A stretch of DNA of 13,894 nt from Candidatus Aerophobota bacterium (GCA_021163155.1 JAGGXI010000018.1:1-13894), one strand, 5' to 3'; counted from the first letter of the stretch, positions 1 through 8,895 are shown. Made by a program: numbers and translations. Notes: generated from the sequence alone by a model not told the origin.

Positions 1-66
1 GATAGCTTGTGTCCAGACCATTAAGAATTTCCTATCCAGGTGCCCTTTATCATAATAAATGAGTAA

Positions 67-291
67 AAAATAAGAGAGGTAGGACAACGTAATAATTTAC
101 CAAGAAAAATCTGCCTTTATTTTTTAAGGAAATATACAGATATAAGCAATAAGGAGATTGGCAGATATTTTAAAATAAGATATAGTGCTGTAAGTCAGGT
201 AGCGTCTCGATTAAAAAGAGAGATGGAGAAGGCTAAAGAACTAAAAAAGATGGTGTATGATATAGAGATAGAATTATTAAGTGAAGAATGA
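67..291 (+). pseudogene. 3' remnant of a REP-associated tyrosine transposase (RAYT), DnaA_C-like HTH end
   Basis: The open frame from the stop at 64-66 to the TGA at 289-291 reads as the C-terminal end of a RAYT-type (Y1, IS200-like) transposase. It contains the stretches NNLPRKICLYFLRKYTD, ISNKEIGRYF and YSAVSQVASRLKREMEK, which match the DnaA C-terminal-like helix-turn-helix that ends one branch of this family. The catalytic N-terminal Y1 domain (HUH and Tyr motifs) is absent; upstream sequence has stops in all frames and no start codon or ribosome binding site. The fragment is therefore dead. The AAGACCTGACCCC motif right after the stop (291-303) looks like the element's 3' boundary and touches the AGGAGG of the next gene. 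Assignment is by recalled family pattern. Confidence 0.72.
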
Positions 292-303
292 AGACCTGAC
301 CCC

Positions 304-309
304 AGGAGG
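304..309 (+). promoter_or_regulatory. Ribosome binding site of the alpha-2-macroglobulin gene
   Basis: AGGAGG lies 7 nt before the ATG at 317 and fixes this start. It directly follows the AAGACCTGACCCC boundary motif of the transposase relic, so any native promoter was probably displaced or lies within or before the relic. I see no convincing -35/-10 pair between 1 and 303. Confidence 0.85.
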
Positions 310-316
310 ATAAAAA

Positions 317-3300
317 ATGTTTAAAAGAAAACAAAAGATAGTGTATTTGATAGCAATGTTACTTTTCCTTATTTTTACAAAATGGGGATATTCCTCTGCT
401 TTTGCTGATGAAGTTAAGATCCTTTCGGTTGCACCTCGAGGTGCAACGGAGAATATTGGGGAAACCTCCACTATTATTGTTAATTTTAACCAACCTATGG
501 TCTCCCTCCAAAAACTTCCCAAAGGAAAAGGAACTGGCCCTCTTCTCATCACACCCGAGGTTCCCGGAAAGTATCGCTGGATGGGAACACGCACTTTAGT
601 CTTTCTTCCTGAAAAAGGCAGATTACCCTATGGAACTAATTTTACTGTTACTGTCCCCGGAGGTATCTCCTCAATTTCCGGGGAGGTTTTAAAAGAGGAT
701 TTTACCTGGTCATTAGAAACTCCCCGCCCAAAGCTAATTTATAACTGGCCTCGAGATAAAACTCAATGGATTAACTTAAATGAGGTAATAATCCTTCAGT
801 TTAACCAAAAGATGCCCCTTGAAGAGGCAAGAGACTTTTTGGAGCTTACAGGAAGAGGACCTGAGGGAGAAAAAATTTTCCTCCCTTTTAATTTAAAATA
901 TTTAACTCAAAAAGAGATAGATGAACAAAATCTTCGAGCTAAGGAAGGAGAAATCCTTCTTTTAAAGCCTGAAGAAAAACTTAAGCCTGGTTATCTTTAT
1001 AGGGTAGATGTTCTTAAAGGGTTTCCAGGAGTAGAAGGCCCTTTAGGGATGTCCAAAGACTATAATTTTATTTTTTCAACCTATGGAATTTTTAGATTCA
1101 CAGGCTTAAGTAAGTCTCATCTTAGTAGCCCTGAAGAGTGTGTAGTCCTTAATTTTAGCAATCCTGTCTCTTACAGAGAAATAGCTACAAAAATCTCTTT
1201 TCAGCCCGAGGTAGAAATACCTGAATATTATTATAAATCGGACTATCCCACCCCTCACATTTACTTACATCTGAATTTTAAGCCTGATACACTTTATACG
1301 GCTACTCTCTCCCCTGATCTTAAAGATAGATTTGGAAATTCTCTTGATGAAAAAATAAACTTTACTTTTACTACCGGTCCTTATTCTCCCCGGGTTTTCA
1401 TCCCTACAGGATGGGCAGTCCTTGAAGCTTATGGAAATCTTTTATACCCAGTTACTTTCATGAACATAAGTAAAGTAAGACTTAGAGTGGGGTCACTTGA
1501 AGTAGATGAAGTTATCCCCCTCCTTTCAAAAAAAGGAATTTTTCAGTCAAGCAAGGAAATTAAAGGCATAGAGGATTTCCTTGATATAAGTAGAGAATGG
1601 AAAATAAAAGGAGCTCAGAATCAGGAGACAGCAGAGTTTATAAAGATTAAGGATATCTTAGGTAAAAAGAGATACGGAGCTGTTTTTGCAGAACTCTTTA
1701 TTCCTGAAGTAGAGAAATACAATAGATATAAAAGGGTTTTAATTCAAGCTACAGAAATGGGAATTACGGCCAAATTTTCTTCTGAAAACAATCTTATCCT
1801 GGTAACTGACCTTAAAACCGCTTCTCCTATAGAAGGAGCCCTAATAGAAATAAGAGATGATTTTAATAAAATTTTTTGGAGAGGGAAGACTGATTCCCAG
1901 GGATTAGCATCTACACCAGGGTGGAAGACACTGGAAATAAAAGCCAGAAAGGAAGGAGGAAAACCCCGTCAGTGGGTCTTTGTTACCAGAGGAGAGGATA
2001 CCGCTTTTATTAGTTCTGATTGGGGAACAGGAATTTTTCCTTATCAGTTTGGTATTTCTTATGATTGGAAGCCACTCCCCCAGAAATTTATGGGCTATCT
2101 ATTTACGGAAAGAGGCCTTTATCGACCGGGGGAAGAAGTTCATTTAAAGGGAATAGTAAGAGAAAAAGAAAGAGGAAAGTGGAAAATCCCTGAAGCAAAA
2201 AAATTCTGGATTTTTATAAAAAACTGCCGAGATGAAGAAATCTTTAAAAAGAAAATTAATCTTTCCTCCTACGGCTCTTTCTTCCTCTCTCTTACTTTAA
2301 ATAAGGATGCCCCTTCGGGATATTACAGCATTCAGGTCTCTTCTTTTGAAAATGAGAAGGAGAGAAATAGACACCCAGAAACTAATTTTAGGGGGTCTTT
2401 TCGGGTAGAGGATTTTCGCCCGGCTAATTTTGAAGTAAATGCCCACATTGATAAGGAGAACTATGTTTTTAAAGATTCCTATAGAGCAACCATTGAAGGA
2501 GATTATCTCTTTGGTGCAGCAATGAGTGGGGAGAAAGTCTCCTGGAAACTGAGATTAAACCCCGCACACTTTTCTCCACCCGGTTATAAAGGGTATTTCT
2601 TCGGTCCTGGATGGTGGGAAAAGAATGATAAGAGCCAGCTTATAGATTCTCGTGAGGGAAGATTGGATTCTTCAGGAAGATTTTATCTGGAAAAGACCCT
2701 TAAAGGAGATGACTTTAAAGGTTCAGCTAAAATATTTCTTGAGGCAGTAGTTACTGGCCCTACCCGCCAGAGTATAGCCTCTCGCACTACAGCAATGGTT
2801 CATAGGGGAGAGTATTATATAGGAATAAAACCTTCCACAACTTTTGCTAAAGAAGGGGAAGAGGTTAAGATTAAGGTCATCACCGTAAACCCTGAAGGAA
2901 AAATTATTCCCGGAAACAAATTACAGCTTCGGGTGTTAAAGAGGGAATGGTATTATAAGAAAGAAACAAGACCAGGAGGATACTGGAGGTGGATTAGTAA
3001 AAAAGAGGATAAAGAAAAAGCCTCTTTCCAGATAATCTCTGGAGAGAAACCCGTATCTTTCTCCTTTTCTCCTGAAAGTGCCGGACTTTATCTTCTGGAA
3101 GCAAAAGGAGAAGATTCACGGGGAAATAAAATCATCGGCGGCAGCTATTTTTATGTAAGTGGAAAGGATTATGCTTCCTGGGAAAGAAGAAAGGATGATA
3201 GGATTGAATTAATAGCTGACGCCAAAAATTATCATCCTGGAGATATAGCTAAAATCCTGGTTAAATCGCCTTATAAAAAGGCAAAAGCTTTAATAACCCT

Positions 3301-5926
3301 TGAGAGAGAGGGTATTATAAAAAGTTGGGTAGAAGAGATAAAGGGGACGGCGGACACCCTTAAGATTTCCATTACCAATGATTGTATTCCCAATGTCTTT
3401 CTTTCAGTCATTCTTCTTAAGGGAAGAATAACTGAGGAAGACGCTTTGGAAAAAGAAGATTCAAAAAAGCCTTCATTTAAAATAGGATATATTGAACTTC
3501 CTGCAGATCCTATGGAAAAGAGACTTCAGGTAGAGGTCACTCCTGATAAGAAAGAATACTCCCCTAAGGATAAGGTTAAAATAGCCATTAAGGTGAGGAA
3601 CCACTCTGGTGAGGGAGTGCCATCTGAAGTTTCTGTAGCCGTGGTGGATATGGGAGTATTGAATCTTATAGGGTATAAGACTCCTGATGCCTTTACCACC
3701 TTCTATCGCCATCGATCGCTCTCAGTTAAAACATCGGAGACTCGCTCCTATGTAATTGAAAAAACGGAGATGGGGACTAAAGGGAGAAATCCCGGAGGTG
3801 GAGGAGGAATGGAAGCATTTGCGGGGATACCTATGAGAGAAAATATTATTCCTACTGCTTACTGGAATCCCTCGGTGGAAATTGGACCTCAAGGATACGG
3901 TGAGGTGAGTTTCGCTCTTCCGGATAATCTTACCACTTTTAAGATAATGGTTACCGCTCTTACCAAAGACTCATCTTTTGGTGCCGGAGAAGAAAAATTA
4001 GTGGTCAAAAAACCTTTGCTATTAAAGAGTACTTTACCTCAATTTGCACGGATGGGAGATTCCTTTGAAGCTGGAGTAGTAGTATATAACTATACAGGCG
4101 AGGAAGGAGAGGTTCAAATCTCAGGAAAAGCAAAAGGAATTACTCTCAAGGGAGAGAAGACTCGCAAAATTCTCTTAAAACCTGGGGAAAATAGGGAAAT
4201 TAAGTTTTCATTTGAAGCTAAAGAAATAGGAGAGGCAAGATTTTTCTTTAAAGCTATAATGGGGAAATATACAGATGGCCTTACCATTACTATACCTGTA
4301 AATCTCCCAAGACAAAAAGAAAGCGTAGCGCTCTTTGAAAGTAGCTTAAAAGATGCCTATCAAGAGATTTTGATTCCTGAAGATATTTATCCCGATATAG
4401 GAGAGGTAAAAATAGATGTTTCCTCAACAGTTTTATCTTCTTTAAAAACCCCTTTTACCTCTTTATTGAATTATCCATATCATTGCTTAGAACAGCGCCT
4501 TTCTCGTATATTTCCCTTGATTCTTTTTAGGGATATGGTAGAAAATTTTGATTTTTCATTTCCCAAAGGGAAAAGTCCCCAAGAGATAGTTAAAGAGACT
4601 TTAAAGGAAGTCTCTCTTTATCAGAGGCCAAACGGAGGATTTTCTTATTGGGAGGATTCATCCTATGATTCTCCTTATCTTACCTGCTATACTCTGTTTA
4701 TCTTAAAGAAAGCTCAGGAAGCTGGTTATGAAGTTCCTTCAAGGATTATAGAAAAAGGAGCCGAATATCTAAAGAAACTTCTCCATGGAAAGCTGGACAA
4801 AAAGAGGTATCCCTATAGCTTATCCTCCTGGAGAAGCTCTGAAGCCTTTGCTCTCTATGTTCTCTCTCTTCTAAAAAAACCTGAACCCGCTTACATGGAA
4901 TACTTATACACAAAAAGAGGTGAAATGCCACTCTTTGCCCGTGCCTTTTTAGTTAAAGCTATCTACTTAGGAGGGGGAGATAAAGAAATGGAGGAAGAGG
5001 TAGTAAGGGATTTAATGAATAAGATAAAAATATCTCCTACCAGTGCTTATTTTGAAGAAAAAGAGAAAATCCCCTGGGTTTTTCATAGTAACTTTCGCAC
5101 TACGGCTATAATACTCCAGACCCTTATAGAGATAGAAAAAAAGCCCTCTATTACTCCTCAAATCGTTCGATGGCTAATGAGAGAGCAAAAAAATCGCTGG
5201 ATGTCCACTCAAGATAATGCTTATCTTTTCTACGCTTTAGATGATTATTTTCACCGTTACGAAGAGGAAGAGCCTGAATTTAAGGTAAGGGTTTTGCTTG
5301 CAGGAAAAACTATTCTGGAACATATTTTCCAAAAGAGAGAGGAGAAGGTTTGCGAGAAAAGAGTAGACATAGCCTCTTTAGAAAAGGGGGAAAAATTGCC
5401 CTTAAAGATTTATAAAGATGGAAAAGGCAGAATGTATTATGAGGTAAGAATGAGCTACTCACCAATTGGAAAATTGGAACCTCGTGATGAAGGAATCGCA
5501 GTTTTCAAGAGTTTTGAGACTCTTAATGGAAAAAGAATAGAAGATTCTTTCCAGTTAGGAGATTTATTAGCAGTTACTTTAAAGGTAGTTATCCCTCAGG
5601 AAAGATACTTTGTAGTAGTGAATGACCCTTTACCCGCAGGTTTTGTGCCCGTGAATCTCTCTTTTGAGACGGAAAGCAAGGAATTAGCCAGAGAAATAGA
5701 AAAAAGAAAAAATAAGTTCTGGTGGCAGGGATTCAGGCATATGGAGATGTATAAGGAGAAGGTTCTTCTTTTTGCTGATTATCTTTCCCCGGGAATCTAT
5801 ACCCACACCTATTTAGTAAGAGTAACAACTCCAGGAATTTATCATCTCCCTCCTACTAAAGCAGAAGAGATGTATACACCGGAGGTTTTTGGAAGAAGTG
5901 CGGAAAAGGAGATAGTTGTTAAATAA
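317..5926 (+). CDS. Bacterial alpha-2-macroglobulin family protein, periplasmic, thioester-containing
   Basis: This 1869-aa protein matches the large bacterial alpha-2-macroglobulins (YfhM type), which trap proteases that enter the periplasm: cleavage of a bait region triggers a conformational change and covalent capture by a reactive thioester. Residues 1-31 form a Sec signal peptide (basic start, hydrophobic core, likely cut after AFA before DEV). There is no lipobox Cys, so the protein should be soluble rather than a lipoprotein like E. coli YfhM. A macroglobulin MG2-type motif, RGLYRPGEEVHLKGI, lies near residues 597-611. A Gly-rich flexible stretch near residue 1160 is a plausible bait region, followed by the A2M core (AYWNPSVEIGPQG). 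The thioester motif CLEQ has Cys1390 and Gln1393 in the usual YPYxCLEQ context. The C-terminal part resembles the MG10 domain. It is 2 nt from the PBP1C gene, the typical partner. Confidence 0.95.
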   Translation: MFKRKQKIVYLIAMLLFLIFTKWGYSSAFADEVKILSVAPRGATENIGETSTIIVNFNQPMVSLQKLPKGKGTGPLLITPEVPGKYRWMGTRTLVFLPEKGRLPYGTNFTVTVPGGISSISGEVLKEDFTWSLETPRPKLIYNWPRDKTQWINLNEVIILQFNQKMPLEEARDFLELTGRGPEGEKIFLPFNLKYLTQKEIDEQNLRAKEGEILLLKPEEKLKPGYLYRVDVLKGFPGVEGPLGMSKDYNFIFSTYGIFRFTGLSKSHLSSPEECVVLNFSNPVSYREIATKISFQPEVEIPEYYYKSDYPTPHIYLHLNFKPDTLYTATLSPDLKDRFGNSLDEKINFTFTTGPYSPRVFIPTGWAVLEAYGNLLYPVTFMNISKVRLRVGSLEVDEVIPLLSKKGIFQSSKEIKGIEDFLDISREWKIKGAQNQETAEFIKIKDILGKKRYGAVFAELFIPEVEKYNRYKRVLIQATEMGITAKFSSENNLILVTDLKTASPIEGALIEIRDDFNKIFWRGKTDSQGLASTPGWKTLEIKARKEGGKPRQWVFVTRGEDTAFISSDWGTGIFPYQFGISYDWKPLPQKFMGYLFTERGLYRPGEEVHLKGIVREKERGKWKIPEAKKFWIFIKNCRDEEIFKKKINLSSYGSFFLSLTLNKDAPSGYYSIQVSSFENEKERNRHPETNFRGSFRVEDFRPANFEVNAHIDKENYVFKDSYRATIEGDYLFGAAMSGEKVSWKLRLNPAHFSPPGYKGYFFGPGWWEKNDKSQLIDSREGRLDSSGRFYLEKTLKGDDFKGSAKIFLEAVVTGPTRQSIASRTTAMVHRGEYYIGIKPSTTFAKEGEEVKIKVITVNPEGKIIPGNKLQLRVLKREWYYKKETRPGGYWRWISKKEDKEKASFQIISGEKPVSFSFSPESAGLYLLEAKGEDSRGNKIIGGSYFYVSGKDYASWERRKDDRIELIADAKNYHPGDIAKILVKSPYKKAKALITLEREGIIKSWVEEIKGTADTLKISITNDCIPNVFLSVILLKGRITEEDALEKEDSKKPSFKIGYIELPADPMEKRLQVEVTPDKKEYSPKDKVKIAIKVRNHSGEGVPSEVSVAVVDMGVLNLIGYKTPDAFTTFYRHRSLSVKTSETRSYVIEKTEMGTKGRNPGGGGGMEAFAGIPMRENIIPTAYWNPSVEIGPQGYGEVSFALPDNLTTFKIMVTALTKDSSFGAGEEKLVVKKPLLLKSTLPQFARMGDSFEAGVVVYNYTGEEGEVQISGKAKGITLKGEKTRKILLKPGENREIKFSFEAKEIGEARFFFKAIMGKYTDGLTITIPVNLPRQKESVALFESSLKDAYQEILIPEDIYPDIGEVKIDVSSTVLSSLKTPFTSLLNYPYHCLEQRLSRIFPLILFRDMVENFDFSFPKGKSPQEIVKETLKEVSLYQRPNGGFSYWEDSSYDSPYLTCYTLFILKKAQEAGYEVPSRIIEKGAEYLKKLLHGKLDKKRYPYSLSSWRSSEAFALYVLSLLKKPEPAYMEYLYTKRGEMPLFARAFLVKAIYLGGGDKEMEEEVVRDLMNKIKISPTSAYFEEKEKIPWVFHSNFRTTAIILQTLIEIEKKPSITPQIVRWLMREQKNRWMSTQDNAYLFYALDDYFHRYEEEEPEFKVRVLLAGKTILEHIFQKREEKVCEKRVDIASLEKGEKLPLKIYKDGKGRMYYEVRMSYSPIGKLEPRDEGIAVFKSFETLNGKRIEDSFQLGDLLAVTLKVVIPQERYFVVVNDPLPAGFVPVNLSFETESKELAREIEKRKNKFWWQGFRHMEMYKEKVLLFADYLSPGIYTHTYLVRVTTPGIYHLPPTKAEEMYTPEVFGRSAEKEIVVK

Positions 5927-5928
5927 AA

Positions 5929-7911
5929 ATGAGGATTTTTAGTGCTTCTCTGGGATTTATCCTGATATTATTAGGTGTATCCTTATATATTCCCTTTCCT
6001 CGAAAAGTGCTTGAGCCTGCCTCCATAGTTTCTTTAAGGATTCTTGACCGTAATGGATATCTTTTAAGGGAGGTTCTCTCCGACGAAGAGGGAAGAGGCC
6101 GATGGATATCTTTTCAAGAAATATCCAAAAATATAATTTCTGCCACCTTAGCAGCAGAAGATAGCCGTTTCTATGAGCATTCGGGTATTGATATAAGAGC
6201 TATTTCAAGAGCAATAATTCAGAATATACGAGCGAGGAGGGTTATCTCTGGCGGTTCTACTCTCAGCCAGCAGGTAATAAAAAATATCTATCATTTTCCA
6301 AGAAATTGGTTCTGGAAAATTGTAGAAATATGGTATGCTGTAAGGTTGGAAACTTCGCTTTCCAAAGATGAAATTATTACTCAATATCTTAATCGTATTC
6401 CTTACGGTAATCAAACATTTGGAGTTAATGCAGCCTCGCGTTTTTATTTTGATAAGCCCCCGTCTCACCTTTCTTTAGCTGAGGCTGCCTTTTTAGCTGG
6501 ACTCCCTCGGGGTCCTTCCATTTATAATCCTTACCGCCATTTTCTTCGGGCACAAAAACGACAAAGAGAAGTCCTTCAAAGAATGTTAAATAAGGGAATG
6601 ATTACGCAAGAAGAATATAAAAGAGCCTTTAAAGAACCTCTTAATCTTGTTGCTCCAGAGATAGCCTTCCGTGCTCCTCATTTTTGTGATTTTGTTCTCT
6701 CAAAGATTCCATCAAAGAAAAGACAAAATATCTCACTCATCCGTACCACCCTTGATTTTCAACTTCAAAAAGATGTTGAGGCTATTTTAAAAAATTATGT
6801 TAAATCTTTAAAAAAATGGGATGTTACCAATGCAGCAGCTCTTATTATGGATAATAAGAGGGGTGAGGTTCTCTCCTTTGTGGGCTCAGCAGATTTTTTT
6901 AACTCTTCTCATAGCGGACAGGTGGATGGGGTTGTCTCTTTAAGACAACCGGGTTCGGCTTTAAAACCTTTTACCTATGCTCTTGCCTTAGAGCAGAGAA
7001 TGACACCAGCTACTTTAATTGCAGATGTAGAGATTCATATTCAAACTAAGGAAATTGACTACGTTCCCAGAAATTACGATGGAAAGTTTCATGGACTTGT
7101 CAGATTAAGAGAGGCTTTAGCCTGTTCTTACAATGTTCCAGCAATAAAAGTTTTAGAAAAAATAGGGGTAGAATCTCTGCTTCACAGACTTAAGGAGTTG
7201 GGTTTTAAGAGTCTTAATAAAAGAGCTGATTATTATGGTCTTGGTCTTACCTTAGGAGATGGAGAAGTCACTTTGCTGGAGTTAACCCGTGCTTATTCAA
7301 CTTTAGCAAGAGGAGGAGTGTTTAAAAAAGAGAGGACACTTTTAGAGATAAAAGATAACCAAAAAAGAACAAAAACTTTCTCAGAATACCATTCTATCCG
7401 CGTTTTCTCTCCTCAGGTTTCTTATATTATCACTAATATCCTTGCAGATAGAGATGCCCGAATTCCAGCTTTTGGAGAAAATTCTTGTTTAAGTCTACCT
7501 TTTTCCTGTGCTGTGAAGACTGGAACCTCTGGAAACTTCAGAGATAACTGGACAATAGGCTATACTCCCTATTATACTGTAGGGGTATGGGTAGGTAACT
7601 TTGATGGTAAGCCTATGAGAAATGTTTCCGGAGTTTCTGGAGCAGGTCCACTCTTTAGAGATATTATGCTTCTTTTAGAAAAAAGAGATAAAGGGAGAAA
7701 TTTTAATTTTACTATTCCCGAGGGATTAACAGAAGTTTATATTTGTCCTCAATCCGGGATGTTAGTTAGTTCTTCTTGCCCGGGGAAGATTAAAGAGATC
7801 TTTATAAAAGGAACCGAGCCTAAAGAGGTTTGTAATCTTTGCCCTCGCACACTTACAACAAACCCAGGGACATTGAGGGAAACTAAAACTCCCCATCCTC
7901 CCTTAAAATAA
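5929..7911 (+). CDS. pbpC: Penicillin-binding protein 1C (bifunctional transglycosylase/transpeptidase)
   Basis: A 660-aa class A PBP anchored in the inner membrane that polymerises lipid II glycan strands and has a penicillin-binding transpeptidase fold. Residues 4-23 form the N-terminal membrane anchor. The GT51 domain (about 60-240) carries EDSRFYEHSGID with catalytic Glu77, GGSTLSQQ (108-115) and the KxxE-type helix near 130-142. The transpeptidase domain (about 295-590) has all three motifs: S343-A-L-K346, S400-Y-N402 and K530-T-G532. The tail keeps the IPEGL...ICPQSGM...SCPG region and four Cys (606, 617, 635, 638) but stops there, so the roughly 90-residue BiPBP_C domain of E. coli PbpC (about 770 aa) is missing. 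The start is 2 nt after the macroglobulin stop; the only upstream AAGGAG (5906-5911) is 17 nt away, so translation probably depends on coupling. Same gene order as yfhM-pbpC of E. coli. Confidence 0.96.
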   Translation: MRIFSASLGFILILLGVSLYIPFPRKVLEPASIVSLRILDRNGYLLREVLSDEEGRGRWISFQEISKNIISATLAAEDSRFYEHSGIDIRAISRAIIQNIRARRVISGGSTLSQQVIKNIYHFPRNWFWKIVEIWYAVRLETSLSKDEIITQYLNRIPYGNQTFGVNAASRFYFDKPPSHLSLAEAAFLAGLPRGPSIYNPYRHFLRAQKRQREVLQRMLNKGMITQEEYKRAFKEPLNLVAPEIAFRAPHFCDFVLSKIPSKKRQNISLIRTTLDFQLQKDVEAILKNYVKSLKKWDVTNAAALIMDNKRGEVLSFVGSADFFNSSHSGQVDGVVSLRQPGSALKPFTYALALEQRMTPATLIADVEIHIQTKEIDYVPRNYDGKFHGLVRLREALACSYNVPAIKVLEKIGVESLLHRLKELGFKSLNKRADYYGLGLTLGDGEVTLLELTRAYSTLARGGVFKKERTLLEIKDNQKRTKTFSEYHSIRVFSPQVSYIITNILADRDARIPAFGENSCLSLPFSCAVKTGTSGNFRDNWTIGYTPYYTVGVWVGNFDGKPMRNVSGVSGAGPLFRDIMLLLEKRDKGRNFNFTIPEGLTEVYICPQSGMLVSSSCPGKIKEIFIKGTEPKEVCNLCPRTLTTNPGTLRETKTPHPPLK

Positions 7912-7986
7912 TGGAGAGTTTAGCACTTTGTTAATATTATGAAGAGATTTAAACCTGAGTTTGACAGCTGATCCCGCTATTCTTCA

Positions 7987-8192
7987 TTAAACAACTAAAG
8001 AGGTATCATCGGGAAGAGTGTCTTCAGCTTTAAGTCCAACGAAGTATCTAAAGAGAACATTGAATTTTAGCTGCTTTGCTACTTCTACATCTGATAGGTT
8101 ATAGTAGAATTCTAAGAATAGAATCTTAAACATAACCTCAGGAGGATAAGAAGGTCTCCCAATGTTTTTTGAGAGTCAGTTTTTCCTAACAT
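7987..8192 (-). pseudogene. Remnant of an IS5/IS1182-type transposase N-terminus (DUF772), internally deleted
   Basis: Read on the minus strand, an ATG at 8192-8190 preceded by AAGGAG opens a short frame (MLGKTDSQKT), as in IS1182-type transposases. About 30 nt later, in another frame, comes NIGRPSYPPEVMFKILFLE, then FYYNLSDVEVAKQLKFN and a FRYFVGLKAEDTLPDDTSLVV stretch ending at a TAA (7989-7987). This is the DUF772 N-terminal domain. Family members normally have some 50 residues between the two parts, so there is an internal deletion with a frame change. The catalytic DDE domain is completely missing. The relic lies in the gap between pbpC and the cold-shock gene. Confidence 0.75.
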
Positions 8193-8233
8193 GGAATTTT
8201 CTCCTTGTAAAATTTTGAGATAAAACTACCTTA

Positions 8234-8262
8234 AATATACACCAGATAAGGATTTTTGTCAA
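8234..8262 (-). promoter_or_regulatory. Intact sigma70-type promoter of the transposase relic
   Basis: On the minus strand TTGACA (8262-8257) and TATATT (8239-8234) are separated by 17 nt and point into the transposase relic, whose AAGGAG and ATG follow about 40 nt downstream. The expression signals are thus preserved although the coding part is destroyed, so a short antisense-oriented transcript toward the end of pbpC may still be made. Confidence 0.6.
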
Positions 8263-8370
8263 ATACAAGGAGAAAAAATTGAGAAAGAACAAGAGGGAAA
8301 TTTATTATTTTAGGAGAATTGCGTCGACTTTTTCAGAGGTCTCTACCCATTTAACTTGACATGCGGGGGG

Positions 8371-8398
8371 TTGACAAAGAAATAAAATGATATATAAT
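8371..8398 (+). promoter_or_regulatory. Consensus sigma70 promoter of the cold-shock gene
   Basis: TTGACA (8371-8376) and TATAAT (8393-8398) are both perfect consensus hexamers with a 16-nt spacer. A second TTGACA lies 15 nt upstream (8356-8361), separated by an ATG-G6 run, and has no matching -10. Transcription would start near 8405, leaving a leader of about 285 nt before the cold-shock ATG at 8689. Confidence 0.78.
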
Positions 8399-8404
8399 GT
8401 TATT

Positions 8405-8688
8405 GTGATTTTTGGTAATCAGAGTAATTAATAGATGAATAGTTTAAGACCTACCTATTAACCCTATAGTAGCCTGTCTTAAGAGTAACTTATCCTGAAA
8501 AGCAAAAATCTAGGTGGTTATTTTGTTAATCATAACTGATTTTGAGATGCTGAAACAGTTAGTTATAAAATAATAGTATACCAGGGATGGAAATCCTGGA
8601 AAACTTTATTTAAAGAAGAAATTATACACGTGAAAAGCAATGTTGGTAAAGTAATACTAATAAATTGCTGGAAGGAGGTGATATATAT
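8405..8688 (+). promoter_or_regulatory. Long structured 5' leader of the cold-shock gene, candidate RNA thermosensor
   Basis: No convincing gene lies here; the segment runs from the predicted start of transcription to the cold-shock ATG. A strong hairpin spans 8444-8482: TTAAGAC pairs with GTCTTAA, CTAC with GTAG and TAT with ATA, around a 7-nt loop. A second possible stem joins ATAACTG (8532-8538) with CAGTT/AGTTAT (8556-8566), and a third joins CCAGG..AT with ATCCTGG (8581-8599). Long structured leaders are typical of cspA-type mRNAs, where refolding in the cold exposes the ribosome binding site. The regulatory role is inferred. Confidence 0.5.
8672..8680 (+). promoter_or_regulatory. Very strong ribosome binding site deciding the cold-shock start
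   Basis: AAGGAGGTG, continuing into AT, is complementary to the 3' end of 16S rRNA and sits about 9 nt before the ATG at 8689. The in-frame ATG at 8665 would place this site inside the coding region, so it is rejected as start. Confidence 0.85.
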
Positions 8689-8895
8689 ATGTCAGAAGAA
8701 GGAACAGTCAAGTGGTTCAATGATCGTAAAGGTTATGGGTTTATCTCACGAGCAAACGGGAAAGATGTCTTTGTACATTTTTCTAGCATTACTGGGGATA
8801 ATTTTAAGAGTCTTCAGGAAGGCGATCAAGTATCCTTTGAGGTGCAAGAGGGCGAACGAGGCCCTCAGGCAGTTAACGTAACAAAGCAGAGGTAA
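8689..8895 (+). CDS. Cold-shock domain protein (CspA/CspB family)
   Basis: A 68-aa single cold-shock domain (OB fold) protein that binds single-stranded RNA and DNA and acts as an RNA chaperone in the cytoplasm. It starts [20 protein letters not shown] and carries RNP1 (K14-G-Y-G-F-I19) and RNP2 (V27-F-V-H-F31), plus the conserved KWF(N) near residues 8-11 and the C-terminal GPQAVNV. Length is normal for the family (65-70 aa). The start at 8689 is fixed by the strong ribosome binding site; the longer version from 8665 adds eight non-conserved residues. It is monocistronic: its own consensus promoter and long leader lie upstream, and a hairpin-terminator region follows. It is the only intact gene between 7912 and 10286. 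Confidence 0.97.
   Translation: MSEEGTVKWFNDRKGYGFISRANGKDVFVHFSSITGDNFKSLQEGDQVSFEVQEGERGPQAVNVTKQR

Noticed and set aside
8356-8361. Second TTGACA as a separate promoter
   Set aside because: No TATAAT-like hexamer occurs 15-19 nt downstream of it; the hexamer at 8371 pairs correctly with 8393.
8665-8688. N-terminal extension of the cold-shock protein from the ATG at 8665
   Set aside because: It would translate through the strong AAGGAGGTG site and adds eight residues not found in the family.
8630-8881. 83-aa frame overlapping the cold-shock gene
   Set aside because: Out of frame with the clearly conserved cold-shock domain and lacking its own ribosome binding site.
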